This document shows, piece by piece, positions 1-12,100 of a stretch of 64,000 nt of DNA. Source of the stretch: Cristatella mucedo (lineage: Eukaryota; Bryozoa; Phylactolaemata; Cristatellidae). Below the pieces are notes generated by a model. It was not told where the DNA came from and searched no databases. It saw only the letters and a list, made by a program, of their open reading frames with translations. Numbering within the stretch: the stretch's first letter is position 1; each line of letters begins with the position of its first letter. The position numbers and the translations under genes were made by a program. The stretch covers positions 1,044,001 through 1,108,000 of the forward strand of contig WPIO01000101.1 of assembly GCA_009760855.2 (NCBI GenBank), written 5' to 3'.

Positions 1-454
1 GTCCATAACGTTACAAACGAGCCATTTGGTGGATTTCGGTAGATTTTGAGTCGATCGTGTATTCCAGAGTTCACTGATCAGTCACCAAACTAGTTTCAGC
101 ACTGCCCGTTGATGAAATGCTTTAAGCAGCAAGCAAGTTGAAACCTTCCAAGTAGTTTTCGTGTTTGGTCTTGAGATGTGCGTCATCAAGTTGTTGTAGC
201 CATTTTTAACGTCTCACTGTCGCTCCAAACCCCATATGCGTTACCAGAGTTTAGAAGTCTTAGTTCCACTGAGTCTTGAACTCAGTGGAGCTCGTACAGA
301 GAGACGTCGCTCAGCGAACGAGCTTGGTAGTCAAAACAACTAAGAATCGAGTGGTCAAGATTTTTAAAGTTTCATTGGCCAAAGCGCCAAAGTTGTAGAA
401 ACCACCGGTGTATGTTTTCAAAATGCACTCACACCGTCGTGCGAATGAATGATA

Positions 455-890
455 ATGATGATGCACTAGATAAAGCGCCCTCAGAGAACTTAATCTCTTT
501 CTATTCGCTTTACATTTGCTGCAAAGGGAAACGCGATTGAATGGTGAGTAATATCATGCTTGATAAACATGAATAACATGGTTAGGGGTGACATGCATAG
601 GGTCATCAGGTGTGGTTATTGGCAGCATGCACAGTGCCAGCATGCCTAAACACATGAAGGACGAATCACAGGGACCCACTAAATGCTGTCCTAAATAGCT
701 GTGTTTTTAAGTTCTTTTTAAATGTGGTCATGTCAGGGGATGTTGTGACGCAAGTCGGGAGTGAGTTCCAGGGTTTGGGAGCACACGAACTAAATGTACT
801 GTCTCCAAAGGATTTGAGGTTTGTGCGAGGTATAACAGAAGACGAGCCAGCCCCTGCGATCTTTTAGCTAAGCTCACTCTCTGCTGGGTT
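455..890 (-). mobile_element. LINE 3' end fragment (CR1/L2-type)
   Basis: The minus strand of this stretch matches the 3' end of the 5030-7162 LINE: the last RT codons (the SNPLETV and RVLPNPGTHSRLASQHP block lies in an alternative frame), then the 3' UTR with its GCATGCTG-type motifs. It ends at the AGAACTTAATCTCTTTCT block and a GATGATGATG tail. Confidence 0.75.
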
Positions 891-1487
891 GGAATAAGCA
901 TCGCGTAAGTGCTAGCATATACTACCTCACCGGGCAAAAGAGATTTGTCTTTATTCCTCTCGCGGCGTGTATATATTAATATATGTGTGTGTGTGTGTTT
1001 CGTTGTGTTTGTGCGTTCGTGCTTGTGTGCGTGCGCGTTCGTGCGTGTGCTTTTTCGTGTGCCTAGATACAAGGATACGCATTTAGAGCAACAGGAGCTC
1101 GATATGAGTCACGACTATATGAGCCTCAAAGAGGGCGCACATGCAGGCGCAGGCGTGCTTCGGTTAGCAGGCCACGCCCGCAAGGAGGCCAGCCGACGCT
1201 TTTGGACCGTCAGACGGGTGGGCCGCAGGGTGCGGTGCTCCCTTTACCTTTAAGACATCAGGCAGACGCCGCAGTCGGTCTCGGACGACGTATGCACTGA
1301 CACGTTCGCTAGCCAGTCGCTTGATGGTTTTCGAGTGACTATGGGCGAAGGGTGAAATGCGAAACTCCGCCGAGGTAAGCAACTCACAAGAGTGGGAGTC
1401 TGTAAGATCGAGGTACGTAGGTTTAGTGCCGTCGCGTATTCGCCACTCGGTACTTTCTAGTTCTACATAACGGATTTGATAGTTGGT

Positions 1488-1522
<35 letters not shown>

Positions 1523-1525
1523 GAG

Positions 1526-1587
<62 letters not shown>

Positions 1588-1604
1588 GGGAGAGAGAGAG
1601 AGAG
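1488..1604 (+). repeat. (GA)n microsatellite, interrupted
   Basis: About 117 bp of GA units with AAAG and GGGG interruptions. Confidence 0.95.
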
Positions 1605-1664
1605 CGTTCCGATGAGTCTTCGAGAAGTCTTTCGTACAAAGTGGTGAGCATGTGACCTATCATG

Positions 1665-1845
1665 GGATTGCCCTGGGTCTTAGCCCAGGAGGTAATGTGC
1701 TCGAACTTTCCACGACCCGAGTTTCGGGTTCGAGTCCTGCTTTGGGCGATCTTATGTCGCCCACTGTAAGTGGTGGTCATCAACGTTAAGGCTCTTTTAC
1801 CGCTATATAAATGAGAGTATTGAATCCGCTAACCTTTTATTACGA
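1665..1845 (+). mobile_element. tRNA-derived SINE, second family
   Basis: The head is tRNA-like with B box GGGTTCGAGTCC. The tail differs from the LINE-tailed family: TGGGCGATCTTATGTCGCCC, then GTAAGTGGTGGTCATCAACG, CTCTTTTACCGCTATATAAA, and GAATCCGCTAACC. Confidence 0.6.
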
Positions 1846-3845
<2,000 letters not shown>

Positions 3846-3849
<4 letters not shown>

Positions 3850-3922
3850 GGTAGAAAACTCTCCTTCGAAACACCCACTTAGTCTATGTGGCTTTGTTAA
3901 TTTACACACGGAAATAAATTAC
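3846..3922 (+). repeat. Foldback dispersed repeat, partial copy
   Basis: TAGAAAACTCTCCTTCGAAA, ACACCCACTTAGTCTATGTG and GCTTTGTTAATTTACACACG align with 13063-13120. It starts exactly where the long (CT)n tract ends. Confidence 0.45.
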
Positions 3923-4369
3923 ATTCCACATGTGAAATGCCTAGAAAGACATTTAGAGGGCGCTATAAAAATGTCTAATCATCATCATTACATGACTGAA
4001 CAGACTTATTTGACATCTTGTTTGCAAATTTTCATGACAACCGAGACCCGGTCGGGCAGAATGCATCAAATACTGATGTGCTGTCAGCTGACCGCCCATT
4101 TAGCAGCAAATGCAATTATTTGATGAGATTTGCTACAGCCTTTATGATGACACCTCACAATCAGCTTTAAAAAAAATTTCGCAGTTCGATAGAGCCGTAA
4201 CTAACTCACCATCGCTACATAAAGGGCATGAAGATAAAGTGTGTCTTTACGTTTGTTTCTCACCTCTCCCATGTAACGTCTCTTACGTACCAGCCATCTC
4301 GAACCATTAGCTGCCAACTGCCTCGGATCAACTGCCGGACAATACAGCCCAGAAGCTCTAAAAATAATA

Positions 4370-4502
4370 AATACATAATTCATTTGTATAGCGCCCCAAG
4401 AGAACTTAATCTCTATTCAGGCACTTCACATATGCCTTGGGGCTCGAGCCCACGACCTCAGTCGGGGCGAGCACCTTAACCTCTGAACTAAACCAGCTTG
4501 GC
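4370..4502 (-). mobile_element. tRNA-derived SINE with LINE-like tail
   Basis: Same family as 49079-49218, inverted: tail first (ATTCATTTGTATAGCGCCCC, AAGAGAACTTAATCTCTATT), then GGGCTCGAGCCCACGACCTC, then ACCTTAACCTCTGAACTAAA. Confidence 0.7.
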
Positions 4503-5025
4503 ATAATAAACACATTTGTTATAGCTCCCTCAGAGAACTCAATCTCCTTGCTACTTAACGTTTGCTTTAAAAGAAGCATGATCGAATAGTTGACGGTATC
4601 ATGCTCAATGAAAAACAAGCATAACATGGTTAGAGGTGTTATGCACAGGGTTAGCATGAGCAGTATCGGTACTCATAACCACGTAAAAGACGAATCAAAT
4701 GGACTCACTAAATGCTTCAATAAATAGGTGCATTTTCAGTTTCTTTTTTAATGAGGTCAAGTCATAGGATGTCGTGATGCAAGTCGGAAGCAAGTGCCAG
4801 CAAGAAGCAAGGCCTTGGAAGCATACGAGCTAAAGGCACGGTCTCTAAAGGATTTGACGATCGTACGAGGTATAGGCGATCGGTTAGATTCTGAAAAGCG
4901 GTGGTACGATGCTTGGCCTGGTAGGGGTGTAGATTTGATGTAGGCTGGAGCCAGAGAATAAAGAGAGCTAAAAGTGAGTGACACTGTAAAGTCACTAGAA
5001 AGAGATTGAGTTCTCTGATGGCGTT
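4503..5025 (-). mobile_element. LINE 3' end fragment (CR1/L2-type)
   Basis: On the minus strand the conserved RT C-terminus PRTIVKSFRDRAFSSYASKA is readable, followed by the same 3' UTR and AGAACTCAATCTC end block as the neighbouring LINE copy. It abuts a SINE on one side and the longer LINE on the other, giving a nested repeat block from 4370 to 7162. Confidence 0.75.
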
Positions 5026-5029
5026 TAAT

Positions 5030-7162
5030 CAAATAATAATACTTATAATAATAACAAATAACAATCACACACTTGATAAAGCGCCCTCAGAGAATCTTTT
5101 TCTAGGCGCTTTACAGTTGCTGCAAAGGAAACTCGATCGAATGGTGAGTGGTATCATTCTTGATAAACAAAATGAATAAAATGGTTAGGGATGACATTCA
5201 CAGGGTCAGCATGCAAGTATGGTTAGTGGCAGCCCGATGTCAATGTCAGAATGGGGACTCGAGAAAGGCTGTGATAAATAGATATGTTTTTAGTTTCTTT
5301 TTAATAATGTCATCGAATCAGGAAATTTCATGACACAAGCCGGGAGTGAGTACTAGGCTTTGGGAGCATACGAACTAAAGGCACGGACTCCAAAGGGTTT
5401 GAGGTTTGTGTGAGGTATAGGTAAACAGTACGATTCTTAGCCTGGTGAGGCAGTAGATCTGATAAGTAGGCCTTAACCAAAGAATGAAGGGACCTAAAAG
5501 TTAGTGACAAAACCTTGGAGTCGGTGCATTGCCTGACTTGGAGCCAGTGCAGGTCGGCGAGAACCGGTGTGAAGTGGCAACTGCGACGCTCACCGCAGAC
5601 AAGCCTAGCTGCCGAGTTTTGCACTAGCTGTAAGCGCCTGATTGCACATGCCGGTAAGCCAGTAAGCAGTGAGTTACAGAAGTCAAGACGGATGTCATAA
5701 ATCCATGGACCAACTTAGATGTGGTATCCCTATCTAAACAAGCGCAAATTTTAGCAATGTTATGTAGCTGAAAATAGGCAGACTTGATTGTGGAGCTGAT
5801 ATGGTTGTCTAATGAAAGGTCACTTTGGAACATGACACCTAGATTTCGTGCAGATTCAACAGGAGATATGCCGGCAGTGCCGATTGTGAGCATTAACTTC
5901 TCCAATTTCTGAATCGCATTTGGTTTGCCCATAACCAATAAGTTGGTTTCATCATTCAATTTCAGAAAGTTTGCTACCATACATATGTAGATGTCATCAA
6001 TACATGCAGCAAGGGAGTTAAGAGAATTCGAGTGCTGGGCTGGATCAAAGCAAAGTGAGTGTCATCTACATAGAAGTGAAAGCTTAGATTGCGCCTAGCA
6101 ATCATATTGGTTAGAGGGAGAGTAAAAACCACGAAAAGACCAGGGCCAAGCACAGAGCCCTGATGTACTTTAGAGGTTCATCGTACGATCTTTCTCCACC
6201 AATACTGTGGAGTCTCCCACTGAGACAGGACCTGAACCATTACAATGCAGTGCCAGTAATGCCCAGGCGAGATGAGATACTCTAGTAGGACTTGGTGGTT
6301 GATGGTATCATAAGCTACCAAAAGATCTACCAAAGTCTGCATTCCTATGTAGGTCTGCATCCATACACCCGAAGCAATGCTGACTCTGTGGAGTGATAAG
6401 CCCTGAAACCAGACTGGAACTTGCAAGGTTTGAAGTTTCAATATATGAGTTTAGCTGGTCTTCCAGGACTATTTCCTGCGTCTTTGATAGGAACGATAGA
6501 AGGGAGACTGGGCAGAAGTTGTGTAAGCCGTCTTGGTCCAGTGTTGCTTTCTCGAGTAGTGGCCTGACTACAGCCTTTTTGAAGTGTGCTGGGGCATGAC
6601 CTGAGGCTAATGACATATGTATGTTAGTTATGCATGGCAGCAGCAGATCAACGCATCGTAGAAGCAGGACAGTGGGAATAGGGTCCGATGGGATAGTTGT
6701 CTTCTTTGATTGGGATATGAACTTCAGGACAATGTCACTAGTGCCCTCCTTGAATGCAGACATTGAGGTGCTGCATGGAATTGAGAGACAGGATTCCAGG
6801 AGGGATGCTGCCACCTTAGGAATGGACTCCCCTAACTTGTCTATCTTGCTGACAAAGAAGCTACAGAAGCTATCAGCTAGATCATCACAAGGATAGCTAG
6901 GTAAGGAGCTAACCTGGGAGCGGTTAAGGAGATGGATGATCGTCGATATCGGCATTTTTGGATTGTGCATCTGTGATTCAACAATGTTTTTATAGAAGCC
7001 AGAGTTGGCCTTTGCTAGGAACAATTGGTACGATCTACAGTAATCCTCGTATGTCTGTCGACGGACAGTCGGTCCTGATCCATTGTATGCTTTTTCAAGC
7101 TTGCGCTTAGCAGACCTGGCTAGTTTAATGTCTGTGGTAAACCAAACGCCCAATTCCTGCAA
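5030..7162 (-). mobile_element. CR1/L2-type LINE, decayed, RT to 3' tail
   Basis: This is the longest LINE copy in the window, lacking the endonuclease half. Read on the minus strand, 7162-6308 encodes the connector and start of the reverse transcriptase (KKAVVRPLLEKATLDQDGL, then PVSLLSFLSKTQEIVLEDQL). 6180-6060 encodes VHQGSVLGPGLF and the catalytic FYVDDT variant of the YxDD box. 5980-5624 gives the thumb region (LGVMFQSDLSLDNHISS) and 5624-5328 gives NSAARLV and LADLHWLQVRQ. Several frameshifts and stops separate these blocks, so it is a pseudogene copy. The 3' UTR (5340-5068) ends at an AT-rich trinucleotide tail (5030-5068). CR1/L2 clade assignment rests on these motifs. Confidence 0.85.
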
Positions 7163-7688
7163 ATAACCCGCATTATTCTGGAGCCAGCCATTCGCTCAGC
7201 AATTGTTGCACATAAGCCCAATCACAGTTGCTGGCACCGCCTGCAACCATTTCTCTTCGCTGCCACGGTTTCACTGCTGCTGCTGCTGCGGCCAGCGAGG
7301 AGCAGCAGTGGCGGTGGCGCACCGACGGCAGCCTTACTATCATCCTCCTTGGTAGGAACGATGGTACCAAATTTTGCACACGCTTTTGGGTCAGATGTAA
7401 GCTATGATATGCTTTGTTGTTCCGCATTGGAATCGAAAGCTGCGATCACAAGCTGGCGCACACGCTGCTCGGCGACTTTCCATCGGCTGGCACAGCTGCC
7501 GGCAGGCAGCCCGCAGCAGCTCGGGTGGCCGGCAGGCAAGCCATCTCAGAGCGAGGCCCTAACAAACGCCAGAGCGAGGCATGATAGGAAAAGTAACGAC
7601 AGGATGTTACCAAGGAAGTATTGGGAGTGGACTTGGAGCAGCACGAGGCATGAGCGAGGACAGTCATCGCACGGACGTCGAGCAACGG
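7163..7688. other. COP1 3' flank
   Basis: This stretch should contain the COP1 3' UTR. It has a CAG/CTG-rich patch (GCTGCTGCTGCTGCGGCCAG near 7275) and no AATAAA on the minus strand that I could find before the LINE begins at 7162. The UTR may therefore run into the LINE or use a variant signal. Confidence 0.4.
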
Positions 7689-9089
7689 CTAGATCAACTC
7701 GACGATCTTAACAAGACCTTGGCTGTTCGCGGCTAGGATGATGTTGGTCGACGGCTTCCACGCCACGGCCGAGACGAACGCGTCGCCGGCGCTTCCGCCG
7801 ACCGACACTGCTGCCTCGTCGTCACCACCGCCGTTGCCACCGCCGACCGCGGTCGAGGAGGCAGCCGACGCAGCAGCAGCCCCGCCGGACACGGCTGAGC
7901 CGGCGTCTCTGTCCGAGCTGCTGCCGCGCGGGGCGTCGAACCGGTGGCGCATCAGATCTTTCGACAGGCCCTTGTAGTAGACACACAGGGTGTTATCCTC
8001 GCTGCCGCAAGCCACGTAGTCGCCGTCAGTCGCCAGTCCGACGAAGCTCTTCTCGTTCACGTGACCCTGCAGGACGCGCGCACAGTGCGGGGGTAGCTGC
8101 TCGCTGCCGCCGGTGCCGTTGCCCCCACTGCCGCCGACGTTCCACAGCCGCAGCTGGCTGTCGACGGCAGCCGACACGATCTCGCCGCTGTTGACGAAGC
8201 GTATGAACGAGACGGCCTTGCGGTGGCCACGCAGCACTGCGAGCGGCTGCTTCAGGTGGCGCAGGTCGTAGTAGTGCACGCAGTGGTCCGTCGCACCAAA
8301 GGCCACGTGGAAGCGGCTGGCCGGATTGAACTGCACGCAGCAGACGTTGACGTGCGCATCAATGGCGCCCACCGAGTGGCCCACGTTGGTCGACCAGATT
8401 TTCACCCACGAGTCGTCGGAGCCCGAGGCGAGCATGGACGGCTCGACGCGATTGAAGTCGACGCACCAGCAGCGCTTCTCGTGCTCCTGGTAGGTGTGCG
8501 TACGCCGTGCTGCGAAGGCATCCCAGACGGCGACCGTGCCCTCGTAGTCGGCGCTGGCCAGCACACCCTTGTGGTAGTGGCTCCAGGCGACGCAGCTCAC
8601 CTTAGACGTGCATGCCATCTCGGCGACCGGGTAATGGACGCTGGCTGCGTCGGCAATCACGCTGCCGTACTCGAAGACCTGCACGGGCGCCACAAAGCAA
8701 GGCGAGCCGGAGCGTGAGAGAGAGTCGGGAAGAATCGGGGGGGGGGAGGGGGGACAGAGCAGCGGTGAGGAGCGTGGCAAGCAAACAGAGTTGCGTGCCG
8801 TCCTAGCCCTCACACCCACTCGCCTGCTTTCACGCCAGATCTCGGGCAGTCGAGCGGACGCAGCGCGCCGCCTGGTTGTGAGCGTGTCGTCGGCTTCCCT
8901 GAGTAGTAACTAGTAGGGTCAGCAGCAGACGGAGTTTTTGGAGCATTAGAAAGAAAACTCTTAAAGCGAGCCCATTGCGCTGAACGGATTCAAGCATGTT
9001 TTTACTTACCATTCAATTGCATTTCACTTTGCAGCAAATGCAAAGCGCCTAGAAAGAGATTAAGTTCTCAGAGGGTGCTTTATCAAGTG

Positions 9090-9120
<31 letters not shown>

Positions 9121-12100
9121 AGGATAGTAATAATGATGATAATAATAAGTTTGCATAGGACCCACGAAGGACTTAATCTCTTTCTAGGCACTTCTATCCC
9201 CCACAAAATTCGGTGAGAACTAAGTTAGCCTTTAGCTTATTTTTAAATGTCGTCAATCCAGGGGATGACGTGACATCAGGTTGCTTCGAGGTACAGATTT
9301 GAGTCAGAAAAGCTAGCGGTACGATGCCTAGCCTAGTGGGGAAGTAGTTCTGATAGGTAGGCTGGAGCCAAAGAATGACGGGACCTCAAAGTGAGAGACG
9401 GTCGTCCCATAGATCACTTTGGAACAGGACACCTAGAATTCGCGCAGAATCTACAGGACATGTGCTGGCAGAGCCGATTTTGAGTCTTAAGCTTTCCAAT
9501 TTCTGAATCACACTTTGTTTGCCCGAAACTAGTAAGCTGGCTTGGTCGTCATGCAATTCGAGAAAGTTTTCCTCGAGAGGTAAATCGACCTGCTGCCCCC
9601 CTCCCTGTAAATGTGTATCCCTGGATACCGGCGTAGCGGCAGCCCCGGTGAAAATCAATACTGCCCGGCCACTCCATGAGACGCCGACTTCCAATCATTT
9701 GAGAACCTGAGCAACTTTTGTCCAGCCCCCTCCCCCACCCCCACCCCGCTCAGGCACTCTGCTAGGAGACATTCGATCGAGTGGCGGCCCATCGGCTAAA
9801 CGATTACATCAGTTTGTCAGATCTTAGTAGTAAGTTCCGGCTGGGGTTTGGAGTGAACAACTCCTCACAAACTGCCCTGCCGGGCTTTACAGCAACCTTC
9901 TGAACAATGCTGATCAGGGTTTGACCGCCGATCTGCTGGTTCTCCTAAATCTATCAGCAGCATTCCACACTATTGACCACCAGATCCTTTCGGAGCACTT
10001 GTGGTATCACAGGCAAAGTGCTAAACTGGGTTCGGTCCTACCTCGTCGAGAGATTTCAGAGAATAATGTACATAAATAGGCGTCGATCGTCTGGGGAGCC
10101 CTTAAAGTATAGGGTACCTGAGGGTTCGGTCTCGAACCCCTCTTTTTATTATCTATGCTCCCCTCGAGCCGAGGTCATTGCCAAACATGACCTTGGCTTT
10201 CATCTCTACATTGACGACACCCGGCTCTACCTATCCTTCAACCCTTTGAGGATTTGCTCGATAATCGACTCACTGAATTCCTTTTCAGCCCGCATCGACA
10301 AAATTTGCATCAGGATGGCTACCAACTTGCTTAAGTTTAACGATAAGACCAACCAATTAGTAGTGGGCAAACCTAGTGATGCCCTATTGATGGACGACCA
10401 CACCCTCAAGAACGGTTCAGCATGCGTCACTCGTGACGATTGCCTGTAATCTGAGCATACTATTCCAAAGCGACTTGTCATTGAATGACCACACTTCTTC
10501 CACTGTCAAGTAGGCCTACGTTCAGCTGATGGACATCTCCAAAATCAGGGGCTACTTGAATAAGAATACAACAGCCAAACTAGTTCACTTGTTTGTGACA
10601 TCTCGTCTAGATGACTGCAGCTCTTTTTTCAGAGCTCCCAGCCAGTGCCCATAATTCCTTCAGGTAAAAGAGGATTTTCTACACTGCCAGGCATACTAAA
10701 CGTATGCATAGCATGTGAAAATATTTATTGACAGCGAGTGGCAGAGCCAGGATTTTCATCTGGCGGCAAAGACTCGAACAATGTTTAATGTAGGCGGCCA
10801 AGTCCTACAATTGAAAAATAAATCATTGTGCAAAATCATATTGTTCATTCAAGGCGAACTCATTCGTTTCTCATCAAGTAGAACGAAGATATAATTTCAT
10901 CGTCAGTGACAGTCGGGAGAGGGCCCCGGATGAAATAGGGGTCAGCACAGGTCGAAGCCTAGCTGTTGGGGGTGGGGGTGAAAATTATTTCCCCAACCTC
11001 TGGCTCAGTCACTATTGATAGCCCAAAAACAAACACATTTGCAGTTGGTATGTAGGCGCGTTTCGGGTGAAGTCCCAGCAGATTCTTTATGACCTCCCTT
11101 TTCTGGCCAATGATAGAAGCCACCAGCTTCTGCACGGTCTCTTCGGCAGTAGCACATTCCACAGAGCCTGAGTTTTACTGAAAGGGCCGGCTATTGGTGT
11201 AGGCCCAACATCCTGCCTCACATGACTGTCCATATCGCTCTATAGTCATTCTATAAGGGTTCAAATCTGGCGACTGGCTAGGTCACTACAACAGCACCAA
11301 ACAAGAATTCGTCAAAAAGTACTTCACTGGCCTGGCTGTGTAATCTTTCGGTCAAATGTAACGACCACCAGGCAGCATATTCAAGCTTTGACATCCAATT
11401 TATTCGACCAACAATAACTTAAGTAGAGTATTTTTTTACTAATCCGGTGTGGCATCAATGCAGTCACTCATCCGGTCACCTGATCAGAACCCATGGAACG
11501 TTCATTGAGCGATAGTGAGGGCCGTGGTAGACCAGAAGATAAGGTGCTTGCTCTTTACGACCGAGGTCGTGGGTTCGAATCTTTCAGTGGGCGATCCTTT
11601 ATTGCCAACTGCAAGCGGTGGTGGTAGCCGCTTAGGCTCCTCTGCTGCTATCAAAAAAATCAGGCTGCTAAAATTAGCTAAAATTTAATATTTAATATAA
11701 TCTAAATTTAATATCGACGTATAGCATAGGCGAGGTGTTCGACATAGATCAGTACCCGACCTTTTCAGTAAAAATCAGGCTCTGTGGAACGAGCTAAGGC
11801 AGAAGAGACCGTGCAGAAGCTGGTGGCCGGAGACGGGGCATAATGAAGAATCATGCTAGGACGACATCGCACTATACGAATACATAAAACTGCTTACGTG
11901 TTTGCTTTTGGGCTGTCGATAATCAGTATTTTTACATGCTGCACATAATTTAGTATGCCAGGGATTGTTGGAAATTCTAGTATAACTTGAATAAATTTAC
12001 AGCCACAGCTTCGGCAGCCAAACTGAAAGATTTTTTCGGCTGAATGTCTGAGAATCACTAGCACCCTCTAATGCATCGAATCGACTCCCAAGATCCTCTC

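Noticed and set aside
5030-7162. Functional LINE
   Set aside because: Frameshifts and stops break the RT frame and the endonuclease is absent.
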